Positions 29,482-40,229 of a stretch of 64,000 nucleotides of DNA are shown piece by piece (positions within the stretch are counted from its first letter, which is position 1; each line of letters starts with the position of its first letter). This DNA comes from Acidimicrobiaceae bacterium. Lineage in GTDB: Bacteria > Actinomycetota > Acidimicrobiia > Acidimicrobiales > Ilumatobacteraceae. The notes under the pieces were generated by a model that had not been told where the DNA came from, made no database searches, and saw only the letters and a list, made by a program, of their open reading frames with translations. Both the position numbers and the translations under genes were made by a program. The stretch is taken from positions 1-64,000 of the forward strand of contig JADKGZ010000001.1 in the NCBI GenBank assembly GCA_016722025.1. The letters are read 5' to 3'.

Positions 29482-29487
29482 GACGGC

Positions 29488-31147
<1,660 letters not shown>

Positions 31148-31227
31148 CGTAGGACACCTCGGGCCGTTGTGCCCTGAGCGACGCCGGTTCCAGGTGCTTT
31201 GCTGAGGACGAACAACGAGGGGCACGG

Positions 31228-32190
31228 ATGGCCGACCGAGGCAAGAGATGGGCGCTGACCGCCGCACTGGTGGTCGGCATGGGAGTGGCGGCAGCGCCGG
31301 CGGCGTTCCAGATGTTCAGCCGAGCACCGCTCGGCGGCACGATGATCGACGACTTCCGTCCCTACATGTCGAACGAGAAGATCGACACCTTCCGCGGCTA
31401 CATGACCGAGATCGATGCCGCCGTCACAGAGGCAGACCAACTGCGCAGCAGCCTCGTCGAGGGCGGCACGTTCACGGCTGACGAGTACGACACGCAGTTC
31501 TTCGGCGTGGGCAACCTCACCAACGGGTGGGCCGCCATCGACGCCGACATGACCGACCTGCTCGACCGCATGGACGCCAACATGGCCAACTACGCAGCAG
31601 TCGATGCACTGCCCCCGTTCGCGATGTTCCCCTGGTTCTTCGTCATCCCCGGCCTCGCCATCGCGGTCGTCGCCGCCAGGTGCCTGTGGTCGGCAAGGGC
31701 GGGCCGTGCACACCGCGGTGGGTTGTGGGCGTTGGCCGGCCTGGGCATCGCTCTCGTTGCGGCACCGTTCGCGTTCCAGATGTTCAGCCGGGCTCCGATG
31801 GGAGCCGAGATGATCGACGACTTCCGCCCGATGATGACACGCGATCGGGTGCAGAACGTGCAGGGCCACTTCATCACCCTCGGGGGCGCCGAAGGCCAAC
31901 TGCGCGTCGCGGTGATGCCGGCCCTCGTGGAGTCGGGCGGCGACGCCGCCGACTACCCGGCCATCACCCAGTTCTCCACGGACTGGCCGTCGATCGTGAC
32001 CGAGTTCAACCCGATGATCGCCACCATGAGCGACAACGTCGACAACTTCCAGGCAGTCGACGCGTTGCCCTCGTTCTCCCTCTTCCCATGGTTCTTCGTC
32101 GTGCCCGGTGCACTGGTCGCCGGGCTCGCCGCCGTTTCGCTCCGGCGCACCTCACCACCCACCAGCCATCTGGAGACTGATTCACCATGA
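31228..32190 (+). CDS. membrane protein with internal duplication, function unknown
   Basis: 320 residues made of two similar halves (about 8-152 and 164-306). Each half is a membrane helix, the block AFQMFSRAPxGxxMIDDFRP, an outer loop, the block NFxAVDALPxFxxFPWFFVxPG, and a second helix: four helices in all, with the two loops on the same side. I do not recognise a named family. A GAGGGGC site precedes the ATG. Its stop overlaps the start of the next gene (ATGA), a secreted lipoprotein, so the two probably work together at the cell surface. Confidence 0.75.
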   Translation: MADRGKRWALTAALVVGMGVAAAPAAFQMFSRAPLGGTMIDDFRPYMSNEKIDTFRGYMTEIDAAVTEADQLRSSLVEGGTFTADEYDTQFFGVGNLTNGWAAIDADMTDLLDRMDANMANYAAVDALPPFAMFPWFFVIPGLAIAVVAARCLWSARAGRAHRGGLWALAGLGIALVAAPFAFQMFSRAPMGAEMIDDFRPMMTRDRVQNVQGHFITLGGAEGQLRVAVMPALVESGGDAADYPAITQFSTDWPSIVTEFNPMIATMSDNVDNFQAVDALPSFSLFPWFFVVPGALVAGLAAVSLRRTSPPTSHLETDSP

Positions 32191-32987
32191 AGGCAACACG
32201 CTCAACCACCCGGCTGCTCGCCGGTCTCGTCGGGGCCTTGGCCCTGTTCGCTGCATCCTGCGGCGACGACGACAAGGACACGACGGCCACCACCGCGCCC
32301 ACGGAGGTCACCTCCGCAGACACGACTGCCGACACGACCGCGCCAGATGCGACCGTGCCCGACACCGCGGCTCCCGACACGACCATGCCCGACACGACCA
32401 TGGCGAGCAACCCGTTCGAAGGTGCGCTCAGCGGCGTCTTCGGCGTGGTCACCGGGGCCTGCGCCGACGGCGCGGTCACCGGCTCGTACTTCCGCATGGT
32501 GCAGGCGGGTGGCACCGTCGAGGCTGGGCCGTTCATCCCGAACGGCGACTCGGCATGCGCTGACACCACCTACAGTCTGCTCGCTGCCGGCACCGACGGC
32601 GGGCTGCTCAGCGGCGACTGGCAGGCGGCCCCTGAGCCTGCGTTCGACGCCACCGGCAACGGGTTGGCAGACAGCCTGGTCGCGCCGGTGAAGTTCTTCG
32701 GCGTCTCCTTTGCGGCAGCCACCGATCCGGCTGAGGCAATGCCGTCCATCACCGGCGCCGACGGCACCTTGACCGGCGACCTGTCGGCGTTCACCGCCTA
32801 CTACGCGAACGGCGTGTTCAACCAAGGTGCTCCCAAGCCCGACGGCTCGGGCACCGCGGCGACGGGCACCATCGATCCGACCACCGGTGCGTTCACGCTC
32901 GACTGGACCAGCCTGATCGTGGGTGGCTCGTTCGACGGCTTCACGGGTGTCTGGCACCTGGAAGGTGTGTTCACTCCCAACGGGTGA
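32187..32987 (+). CDS. secreted lipoprotein of unknown function
   Basis: 266 residues: lipoprotein signal with lipobox LFAASCGDD, a Thr/Asp/Pro-rich linker (TTADTTAPDATVPDTAAPDT), then a Gly/Thr/Ala-rich beta-type domain of about 190 residues ending WHLEGVFTPNG. No catalytic motif is evident. Translation is coupled to the duplicated membrane protein by ATGA overlap. Few Cys, no transmembrane helix after the signal. Confidence 0.75.
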   Translation: MKATRSTTRLLAGLVGALALFAASCGDDDKDTTATTAPTEVTSADTTADTTAPDATVPDTAAPDTTMPDTTMASNPFEGALSGVFGVVTGACADGAVTGSYFRMVQAGGTVEAGPFIPNGDSACADTTYSLLAAGTDGGLLSGDWQAAPEPAFDATGNGLADSLVAPVKFFGVSFAAATDPAEAMPSITGADGTLTGDLSAFTAYYANGVFNQGAPKPDGSGTAATGTIDPTTGAFTLDWTSLIVGGSFDGFTGVWHLEGVFTPNG

Positions 32988-33007
32988 TCCGCCTCGTCGG
33001 CTTGTTG

Positions 33008-33036
33008 TTGTGCCACCGGTTCACCCGGTGGCACAA
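33008..33036. terminator. bidirectional terminator between convergent genes
   Basis: A 12-bp perfect stem TTGTGCCACCGG/CCGGTGGCACAA with a 5-base loop, 21 bases past the lipoprotein stop. The repaired stop of the opposing peptidase gene (33021-33023) falls in the loop, so one hairpin serves both transcripts. Confidence 0.75.
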
Positions 33037-34653
33037 CCGCGTTCCAGCCGCCGGCGCAGATCCAGGTACTCCGGCTGCTGCACGCCCAGACGTGCGTACA
33101 CCAGCTCCGAGTCGGTGCCGTCAGCGATCATCATCCGTCAAGCGCAGCAGGAAGTGATCGCGATTCACTGCGAACACACGCGCTGCTCGAGCGACGGTGG
33201 TGTTCACATCATCGGTGAACCCGCAGCGCGTCCGGTTCTTCGGCACCGTCAGGTCGACCAGGTAGCTCACCACGATGCTGTCGACGCACGCACTGTTCAG
33301 GAAGGCCGTGTGCCCGGCACCTTCCCAACGCACAGAGACCGCATCACCCAGCGCCACCGCCATTCGCGGCGCGAGGAAACCCGGGGTGGCCGGATCGCCA
33401 TCGGTACCGATGACCACGATCGGGGTGGCCACGTCGACGGCCGTGATCGGGGGGATGGGCTCGGCCGTCTCGGGCCACCCACGGCACCATTCGACGGCGA
33501 ACGCCCCGCGTCGGCCAGCGAAGTCGGCGCAGTAGATCGCCAAGTTGGCTTCCGTGAGGTTGTCGGTGGAGTGCTCCTCACGCGGGTACCCCGCTTCGAG
33601 GAAGCTGCCCAGCGCCGCCAGCGTGCTCGCATCACCCTCGGCCGCGTCGGCGAGCCCGACCGCCAGCGGCGCCCACAGGTCGGTGTTGTACATCGCCGAG
33701 GTGACGATGCCATCCACCTGGTTGGCGGTGACGGTGGCATCCCACTCGTCGAAGTAGTCCGTGCCCGCATCCTCCACGTCGTCGTACAGGTCGTCGAGCA
33801 GATCGCCGGCACGGGGCCCGGCGGAGCACGAACGGGTGGCATCGCACAGCTGCAGGAACACATCCACCGTGCCCCCGAAGTCCTGCACCCCGTAGAACGG
33901 CGAGCCGTACGAGCCGACGACAGTGCCGTCCACGTTGTACTCGCCTGCGGCCGGATCAACGCTGCCATCGAGCACCAGCGCGCGGACGCTGGCGGGGAAC
34001 AGGTTGGCGTAGACCGCACCCAGCGCTGTGCCGTAGCTGAAGCCCAGGTAGGTGAGCTGGGCATCGCCCAACGCCTTGCGCAGTTGTTCCATGTCGCGCG
34101 CAGCGTTCTGCGTGCCCACATAGGGCAGCAGGTCGCCACTGCGTGCCACGCAGTCACGCTCCACCACGCGAAACGAGCGCTCGAGGTCGCCACAGTCCAC
34201 CGGCGTCGACCGGCTGACGCCTCGCGGGTCGAACCCGACCAGATCGAAGCGATCAAGCAGCGCCGCAGGGAACAGCGACGCATAGCCCCACGCCAGATCG
34301 ACCCCCGACCCACCCGGCCCACCCGGGTTCAGCACCAGCGACCCGATGCGATGCGGCTCGTCGGCGGCGGGCCGGCGGGTGATCGCGATCGACACGGTGC
34401 CCAGCTCGGTGACCCGGCGGTAGTCCAGCGGCACCTCGATGGAGGCGCACTGCCATGGTGCCTCCTGCTCGTCGCAGTCGCCCCACACGACCGCGTCGAT
34501 GGCCGGCAGTGCGTCCACCACCGGCAGCGGAGTGCTGCGGTCGAACGGCGCCGGCAACGCCATGCTCTTCGACGAGGTGACCTCTGCGGCGGTGGTGCAG
34601 GCGGCCAACACCAGGAGGCAGCACAGGATGGCCAGCCGTCGTGTCGCCTTCAT
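33021..34653 (-). CDS. secreted alpha/beta-hydrolase peptidase, TAP-like (tripeptidyl aminopeptidase family)
   Basis: About 540 residues. A lipoprotein signal (LAILCCLLVLAACT) leads to an alpha/beta hydrolase with oxyanion block LVLNPGGPGGSGVDL, nucleophile S206 (LGFSYGTALG), D420 (GTDGDPATP) and H448 (GAGHTAFL), the arrangement of the TAP/SlpD-E peptidases. The open frame from 34653 ends at 33121, but conserved-looking sequence (IADGTDSELVYARLGVQQPE, then RRRLERGCATG) continues in another frame to 33021. An indel in the ATCATCATC stretch at 33127-33136 would explain this. ATG 34653 follows TAGCCT by nine bases. Cys-rich, so it is exported and probably disulfide-bonded. Confidence 0.85.
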
Positions 34654-34662
34654 GGAAGCCCA

Positions 34663-34668
34663 AGGCTA
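34663..34668 (-). promoter_or_regulatory. -10 element TAGCCT of the TAP-like peptidase
   Basis: TAGCCT lies nine bases before the ATG at 34653 on the minus strand, and 24 bases downstream of conserved element B. Confidence 0.45.
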
Positions 34669-34692
34669 GGCATCACCGGCCCCGCCCGCAGC

Positions 34693-34758
34693 TTCGTGTC
34701 AAACCACCCGGTTCACAGCCCCTGGTCAGCGCCCGACCGCCGTTACGTAAAGCCGGGG
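34693..34758. promoter_or_regulatory. conserved 66-bp element, copy B
   Basis: This is the second copy of the element at 25177-25242 (51 of 66 identical, no gaps). TTACGTAA at 34743-34750 overlaps the stop codon of the enoyl-CoA hydratase gene, so coding and regulatory constraints meet there. It lies upstream of the TAP-like peptidase promoter. Confidence 0.6.
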
Positions 34759-35564
34759 GCGGGGGCGACCAGATCGGCGAGGCGCAGCTCGCCGGCGGGG
34801 GTCTGGCCGCCGGCTGCCATGAACGCGGCCAACGCTGCGCGGGTCGCCGGCTCGCCGAGCGTGGCGCTGAACGCCGCTGCCTCCTGCAACAGGTCGGGCA
34901 CCACGTCGCGCTCGGCGCGCAGCACGGCCGCCTTCGCAGCGGCGACGGCGTGCGGTGGGAAACGACTGATTCGATGGGCCAGGCGCTGCACGAACGGCCA
35001 CAGCTCGTCGGACGGCAGCGCCCGATTCACCCAACCCCACCGCTCGGCCGTGACCGCGTCGATGTCGTCGCAGCCGAGGATGGTCTCCAACGCGCGAGAA
35101 CGACCGATGAGTCGTGGTAGGCGAACGGTGCCGCTGCCCCCGGGCAGGATGCCCAGTGCAACTTCCGGCTGGTTGAACACGGCCCGGCCGAGCGCTGCGA
35201 ACCGCATGTCGCAGCTGAGAGCCAGCTCGCTGCCGCCACCGCCGACGCGACCCTCGATGACCGCAATGGTTGCCTTGGGCATGGTGCGAAACGCCTCGCA
35301 CATGCGATGGAAGTCGTTGAGCACATCTGTGGGAGGCGCACCGACGGGCAGCATCTGGATGAGCGTGACGTCGAAGTGGGCGATGAAGAAGTCGGGAACC
35401 GCCGAACGCAGCACCACCACCCGGACCGCCGGATCAGCACCCAGGCGGTCAGCCATCTTCACCAGCGCCGGGTACAGCTGCAGGTCGAACAAGTTGATCG
35501 GCGGGTGGTCGATCGTGACGGTGGCGACACCGTCGACCATCTGGAGGGTCAGCGGCTCGCTCAC
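34743..35564 (-). CDS. enoyl-CoA hydratase/isomerase family protein
   Basis: 273 residues of the crotonase fold: VATVTIDHPPINLFDLQLYP, the oxyanion block AVIEGRVGGGGSELALSCDM and ALGILPGGSGTVRLPRLIGR. The Glu of GILPGGSGT-type hydratases is partly replaced, so the exact reaction (hydratase, isomerase or hydrolase) is open. The GTG start overlaps the stop of the upstream LLM gene (GTGA). Its own stop codon lies within conserved element B. Confidence 0.85.
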   Translation of the reverse strand: MSEPLTLQMVDGVATVTIDHPPINLFDLQLYPALVKMADRLGADPAVRVVVLRSAVPDFFIAHFDVTLIQMLPVGAPPTDVLNDFHRMCEAFRTMPKATIAVIEGRVGGGGSELALSCDMRFAALGRAVFNQPEVALGILPGGSGTVRLPRLIGRSRALETILGCDDIDAVTAERWGWVNRALPSDELWPFVQRLAHRISRFPPHAVAAAKAAVLRAERDVVPDLLQEAAAFSATLGEPATRAALAAFMAAGGQTPAGELRLADLVAPAPGFT

Positions 35565-36478
35565 GCCAGTTCGCGAAGCACCGAGTTCGTGCGCGCCACC
35601 TCATCGGGGTTGGCGGCGAACACGCCGGCGTTGAAGTCGGTGACACCGATGGACGCCAGCTCGGCGATCTGGTCGCGCACCTCGGCCTCGGTGCCCACGA
35701 TGGCCAGCCCGCCCGGCCCGTCGACACCTTCGCGGTTCATCATCGTCTTGTAGCTGGGCAGCGTGTCGTACACGGCGAACACCTGCGCGGCCCGCGCCCG
35801 AGCACCGGCAACGTCGTCGGTGACGCACACCGGCAGTGCAACGGCGACTCGTGGTTCGGGCCGGCCGGCGTCGGCGGCGGCCTGGCGCAGCGTGGGAATG
35901 GTGAGCTCGGCCAGCGTCTTGGGCCCCACGCACCAGGTGGAGGTGCCGTCGGCGAGCGCGCCGGTGACCCGCAGCATCTGCGGCCCGAGCGCGGCGACCA
36001 GCACCGACGGCCTGCTGCTGCCGGGCACCGAGACGCCACCGTTCACCCGGAACTCCTCGCCCGCGAAGCTCACCGGCTTGCCTTCCAGCAGCGGCATCAG
36101 CACCGACAGGTACTCCTTGAGGTGGCGAACCGGCTTGTCGTACGAGAGGCCCCACATCGACTCGACGACGATCTTGTGCGAGAGGCCGATGCCCAGGCAC
36201 AGCCCGGCGTCGCCGCGGCTGTTGATGGCCGCCTGCGTGCTGAGCGCCTGCTGCGCGAGCATCATCGGGTGGCGCGGGTAGGTGGGCACGACCGCCGTGC
36301 CCAGCTCGATGCCAGGTACCTCGCGACCGACGATGGCCAACACGGTGAGGGCATCGTGCCCGAAGATCTGCGACGACCAGAAGGTGTGCGCCCCAATTCG
36401 ACGCGCTGCCGTTGCCTCGGCCACGACATCGTCGATGGTGCCGGCGTTGATTGCATTGCTCATGGTTCCAAGTCGCAT
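35561..36478 (-). CDS. LLM-class F420-dependent oxidoreductase
   Basis: 305 residues of the luciferase-like barrel: TFWSSQIFGHDALTVLAIVG, GTAVVPTYPRHPMMLAQQAL, LGIGLSHKIVVESMWGLSYD, VAALGPQMLRVTGALADGT. The style is that of F420-dependent members. Substrate is unknown; overlap with an enoyl-CoA hydratase gene suggests a catabolic or lipid-related role. ATG 36478 is preferred to 36487 because TACGGT ends seven bases upstream. Confidence 0.85.
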   Translation of the reverse strand: MRLGTMSNAINAGTIDDVVAEATAARRIGAHTFWSSQIFGHDALTVLAIVGREVPGIELGTAVVPTYPRHPMMLAQQALSTQAAINSRGDAGLCLGIGLSHKIVVESMWGLSYDKPVRHLKEYLSVLMPLLEGKPVSFAGEEFRVNGGVSVPGSSRPSVLVAALGPQMLRVTGALADGTSTWCVGPKTLAELTIPTLRQAAADAGRPEPRVAVALPVCVTDDVAGARARAAQVFAVYDTLPSYKTMMNREGVDGPGGLAIVGTEAEVRDQIAELASIGVTDFNAGVFAANPDEVARTNSVLRELA

Positions 36479-36485
36479 GTCGCGC

Positions 36486-36491
36486 ACCGTA
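36486..36491 (-). promoter_or_regulatory. -10 element TACGGT, leaderless start of the LLM gene
   Basis: TACGGT on the minus strand, seven bases before ATG 36478; no ribosome site. Confidence 0.45.
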
Positions 36492-36523
36492 CACGCGATT
36501 GCGAGGGCGCAGCGGAGCGAGAC

Positions 36524-38140
36524 TCAGGCGAGGCTGACGAGCTCGAGCCAGTCTTCGTTGAAGTAGTCGACCTGGCCGTCGGGCATCAGCAGCACCTTGG
36601 TGGGCGACAGCGCCTCGACGAATTCGGTGTCGTGGCTGACGAAGACGATGCTGCCCTTCCACCCGGTGAGCGCCTCGGCCACGGCCTCGCGGCTGGACGG
36701 GTCGAGGTTGTTGGTGGGCTCGTCGAGCAGCAGGAGGTTGTGGCGGCCGGCGACCAGCTGGGCGAGGGCGAGCTTGGTCTTCTCGCCGCCGGACAGCGTG
36801 CCGCTGGGCTGGAACACCTTCTCGCCGCTGAGCCCCATCATGCCCAGGAACGAGCGCAGCTGGGTCTCGGTGTAGATGACGCCCGGCGGCACGTCGGCGC
36901 GCAGGTTGTCGAGCAGGTTGCGGTCGGTGCGCAGGTTGTCGTGCTCTTGCGCGTAGTAGCCCATGGTGACCTCGTGCCCGTAGCGGAAGTCGCCCAGGTT
37001 GGCGTCGGTCTCGCCGGCAAGGATGCGCAGCAGGCTGGTCTTGCCGGCCCCGTTGAGGCCCAGCACCAGCAATCGGTCGCCGCGGCCGATGTCGAACGAG
37101 ACGTCTTCGAACACCGGCGGGCCGCCGTAGCCCTTCGACATGTGGCTGGCGGTGAGCACCGTGCCGCCGCACGACGGCGGGTCGGGGAACTTCATCCGCA
37201 GCGTGCGATCGCCTGCACCCACGTGCACCCGCTGCGACTCGAGGCGGGCGATCTGCTTCTCCTTGCTGTGCGCCATCGCAGCCTTGGTGGCCTTGGCGCC
37301 GAAGCGATCGACCACGGCCTGCAGGCGGGCGATCTCCTTCGTCTGCAGGTTGGCCTGCTTGGCGAGGCGCTCTTCGTCGAGCCGGCGCGAGCTCTTGTAC
37401 TGCGTGTAGGTGCCCTTGTACTCCACCAGGTTGCCCAGGTTCTCCTCGCCGGGGCGATCGAGGTGCAGCACGCGGGTGATTGCTTCGTCGAGCAGTTCCA
37501 GGTCGTGGCTGATGACCAGCAGCGCGCCGCGGTAGTTGCGCATGAAGCCGAGCAGCCAGGTCTTGGCATCGACGTCGAGGTGGTTGGTGGGTTCGTCGAG
37601 CAGCAGCACGTCGCTGCCGGCGAACAGGATGCGCGACAGCTCGACGCGGCGCCGCTCGCCACCACTGAGCACCCCGATGGGCAGCTCCATGCGGGTGGGT
37701 GACAGGCCGAGACCGGCCATGATGCTGCGCGCTTCGCTCTCGGCCGCGTAGCCACCGGACGACGCGAACTCGTCCTGCGCCTTGCTGTAGCGGGCGACGT
37801 TGCGTTCGTTGGCGTCTTGCTCCATGGCGACGCGCAGCTTCTCGATGCGATCCAGCTGCTCGTCGATCTGGCGGCCGCTGAGCACGTGTGTGACGGCCAT
37901 GCGGGTGTCGAGCACACCCTCGATGCGCGGATCCTGCGACAGGTAGCCGAAGCCACCCTTGCGCAGCACCTTGCCACCAGCGCTCTCGGCTTCGCCGCCG
38001 AGCACCTTGAACAGGCTGGTCTTACCGGCGCCGTTGCGCCCCACCAGGCCCACCTTGTCGCGAGGCATGACGGTGAACGAGATGCCGTCGACGATGAGCC
38101 GACCGCCAACCTCCACCGAAAGACCCTGTACCTGCAACAT
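36524..38140 (-). CDS. ABC-F family ATPase (ribosome-associated type)
   Basis: 538 residues with two ABC domains and no membrane segments: Walker A GRNGAGKTS and GLNGAGKTS, signatures LSGGERRRVELSR and LSGGEKTKLALAQ, and two LLLDEPTNHLD/LLLDEPTNNLD Walker B blocks. The linker between them (about 245-315) is long, charged and helical, as in the ribosome-binding interdomain linker of ABC-F proteins. Such proteins adjust the ribosomal P/E site or confer drug protection. Nothing here marks it as a resistance factor. It is the upstream neighbour of the LLM gene but 46 bases away. Confidence 0.92.
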   Translation of the reverse strand: MLQVQGLSVEVGGRLIVDGISFTVMPRDKVGLVGRNGAGKTSLFKVLGGEAESAGGKVLRKGGFGYLSQDPRIEGVLDTRMAVTHVLSGRQIDEQLDRIEKLRVAMEQDANERNVARYSKAQDEFASSGGYAAESEARSIMAGLGLSPTRMELPIGVLSGGERRRVELSRILFAGSDVLLLDEPTNHLDVDAKTWLLGFMRNYRGALLVISHDLELLDEAITRVLHLDRPGEENLGNLVEYKGTYTQYKSSRRLDEERLAKQANLQTKEIARLQAVVDRFGAKATKAAMAHSKEKQIARLESQRVHVGAGDRTLRMKFPDPPSCGGTVLTASHMSKGYGGPPVFEDVSFDIGRGDRLLVLGLNGAGKTSLLRILAGETDANLGDFRYGHEVTMGYYAQEHDNLRTDRNLLDNLRADVPPGVIYTETQLRSFLGMMGLSGEKVFQPSGTLSGGEKTKLALAQLVAGRHNLLLLDEPTNNLDPSSREAVAEALTGWKGSIVFVSHDTEFVEALSPTKVLLMPDGQVDYFNEDWLELVSLA

Positions 38141-38203
38141 GAGGCCGTCCAGCGTGGCGGCGGATCACCGCGGAAGCAACCAGCGCGCCGACAGGCACAC
38201 GTC

Positions 38204-38209
38204 TACGAT
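38204..38209 (+). promoter_or_regulatory. -10 element TACGAT, leaderless start of the DUF2752 gene
   Basis: TACGAT is six bases before ATG 38216, with no ribosome site. Confidence 0.5.
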
Positions 38210-38215
38210 GGCGGC

Positions 38216-38659
38216 ATGCAGGTGACCGCGACGGCAGCACGCGTCCAGTCGGGCCGTTGGCGCCGCGTGGCGCCGGTGGTCTGCGGGTGCGCGCTCGTCG
38301 GCGCGGCAGCCCTGGTCGCAGCGTTTGATCCCGCCGCCTCTGGCAGCCGCTTCCCCGCCTGCCAGTTCAAGGCGGTCACCGGTTTGTGGTGCCCCGGCTG
38401 TGGCCTCACCCGCGGCTTCCACGAGTTGTTCAACGGCCACCCGGTGGCGGCACTCCAGCACAACGTGTTCATCCCGCTGGTGCTCGCGGCCGTGGTGGCC
38501 GGCTGGTGGTCGTGGCTGCGCACCAGCTGGGGGTATCCGGGCCTGCGGGCATCAGTGTGGCTGGCCCGCCCGATGGCCTTCGTTCTTCCCGTTGCACTCA
38601 TCGCCTACGGCGTGCTGCGCAACATCCCCGCCACCCCGTTCACCGCGCTCGCACCCTGA
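38216..38659 (+). CDS. DUF2752 membrane protein
   Basis: 147 residues with the DUF2752 signature CxxxxxTGLWCPGCGLTRGFH (Cys at about 50, 59 and 62) followed by three hydrophobic helices. The Cys/His cluster sits at the membrane face and may bind metal, but the family has no established function. The first 40 residues include one helix, giving about four in all. Confidence 0.88.
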   Translation: MQVTATAARVQSGRWRRVAPVVCGCALVGAAALVAAFDPAASGSRFPACQFKAVTGLWCPGCGLTRGFHELFNGHPVAALQHNVFIPLVLAAVVAGWWSWLRTSWGYPGLRASVWLARPMAFVLPVALIAYGVLRNIPATPFTALAP

Positions 38660-38671
38660 GGCGGCAGCGCC

Positions 38672-39599
38672 TCAGCCGGTGCCGGGCGACGAGCCCGAGG
38701 TACCAGGGTCGGTGCCGGCAGGGTCGGTGGCGGCAGGGTCGGTGACGGGCGTGGTAGTGGCCCGCGCCACGGTGGTGGTGGTCTTGGTGCTCTTCTTGAC
38801 CGTGGTGGGGGTGGCCGTCTCGGTGGCGCTGGAGTCGTCACGGAAGCTGCTGGCAAGGCACTTTCCTGGCTGCGTGGGCGCGGTGCCGAGCACCTCGGCG
38901 ACCTGCTGGGCCAGCACGCTGCGACCGGGGTCGGTGAGGTGCAGCCCGTCGGCACCGGTGATGGACGGATCGGCGGCACTGACCACCGCCCAGTCGAGCA
39001 TGACCACGTTGGGGTACTTCTGCGCCATCTCGAAGATGACCGCGTTGACCTCGGCTCGCGAGGGCTTGAACTCGGTGACGGTGAGCAGCACCACCGGTTG
39101 CGGCGACAGCCGCATGACCATGGCCTCCAGGTACCTGCGATAGGTCGGCTGGTCCTCGCCGTAGTTGTTGCCCAACAGGATCACGGCAGCATCCCACCCG
39201 GCAGCGAGGCGCTCGTCGAGCACCCGATCCCCGAAGTCGACGAACCGACCGCTCTCGGCATCAACTTCCGCCTGCCAACCCAGCGCCACCAACGCGTCGC
39301 ACATCTCGCCGCCGTAGCGCTGCGAGGTGCTGGCCATCACCGAGTCGCCGATGAGCAGCACCCTGTTGCCGAGTGCACGCGCGCCCCACCTTGGCATCGA
39401 GCGGCAGCGTGACGGTGGTGCGCACGACTGCCGTGCTGGTGGTGGTGGTGGGCTCGGGCGCGGTGGTTGGGGTCGCCGGCGGCAGGCCACCGACGGCTGC
39501 AGTGGCAGGCGGATCGACCCCTTGGCCGGACGCGGCGGCACCACAGGCGGAGACCACGGCCAGCAGACCGAGGAGCAGTGCGACGCGACGAAGGAACAT
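38672..39599 (-). CDS. SGNH/GDSL hydrolase lipoprotein, one frameshift
   Basis: About 308 residues. The lipoprotein signal LLGLLAVVSACGAA is followed by a Pro/Thr linker, then an SGNH domain: block I VLLIGDSVMAS, block III LLGNNYGED and block V DGLHLTDPG. The tail is Thr/Pro/Asp-rich (TTTTVARATTTPVTDPAATD). A frame change at about 39385-39395 separates the signal part from the catalytic part; a one-base error is likely because the two frames join cleanly. ATG 39599 has a GGAGG site. A role in cell-surface polymer acylation is plausible. Confidence 0.82.
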
Positions 39600-39650
39600 G
39601 GCTGCCTCCATTGGACAGACTCGAGGCCCGCGTTGCAAGTCAGGGCCGCG

Positions 39651-39685
39651 CATCGAAGGCGTGACTCTTGGCCACGCCCTCGATG
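39651..39685 (-). terminator. hairpin terminator of mscL
   Basis: CATCGAAGGCGTG and CACGCCCTCGATG pair with one mismatch around a 9-base loop, 19 bases past the mscL stop. Confidence 0.65.
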
Positions 39686-39704
39686 CACGACACGCAAGGC
39701 CCTC

Positions 39705-40118
39705 TCAGCCGCGGGACTTCAGCTCGTCGCGGATCTCGGTGAGCAGGTCGACCTCGGAGGGCCCATCCTGGGCGAGATCGCGCTTGGTGGACTTCTTGTA
39801 CACCTTCACGATCCAGAACACCACGAACGCGATGATGACGAAGTTGATGACGCTGTTGAGGAAGTTGCCCCACGCCAGGCTCTTGTAGGCCTTGCCGGTG
39901 AGCCCCGAGCAGTCGGAGCCGATCTTCTTGCCGGTGGCATCGAGGATGTCCTTGCACTCCACGAAGAGGCCGATGGTGCCGGTGAAGATGTCTTTCACGA
40001 ACGAATCGATCAGTCCCTTGACGGCGAGGCCCATGATGAACGCAACTGCGATCGACATCAGGTCGCCGGTGGTGAGGAACTCCTTGAACTCCTGAACCAG
40101 GCCCTTCTTCTCGGACAT
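39705..40118 (-). CDS. mscL: large-conductance mechanosensitive channel MscL
   Basis: 137 residues: amphipathic N-terminus (GLVQEFKEFLTTGDLMSIAV), first helix with the pore-lining pattern IAVAFIMGLAVKGLIDSFVK, second helix (NFLNSVINFVIIAFVVFWIV), then a charged C-terminal bundle (TEIRDELKSRG). The channel opens in response to membrane tension to release solutes on osmotic downshock. The periplasmic loop carries two Cys (VECKDILD, GSDCSG), unusual for MscL, and could form a disulfide. GGGAG precedes the ATG. Confidence 0.96.
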   Translation of the reverse strand: MSEKKGLVQEFKEFLTTGDLMSIAVAFIMGLAVKGLIDSFVKDIFTGTIGLFVECKDILDATGKKIGSDCSGLTGKAYKSLAWGNFLNSVINFVIIAFVVFWIVKVYKKSTKRDLAQDGPSEVDLLTEIRDELKSRG

Positions 40119-40215
40119 TGCTACTCCCTTGCTGTGGTCGGTCGTCCCGCTGAGCACGCACACTAGGCAATCCGGCAGCGCCCGGCGACGGACCGGTGCC
40201 TGCCGTGCTCGGCAC

Positions 40216-40221
40216 TATCGT
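40216..40221 (+). promoter_or_regulatory. -10 element TATCGT, leaderless start of a three-gene operon
   Basis: TATCGT is eight bases before ATG 40230, with no ribosome site. Confidence 0.5.
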
Positions 40222-40229
40222 GCGCAGCG

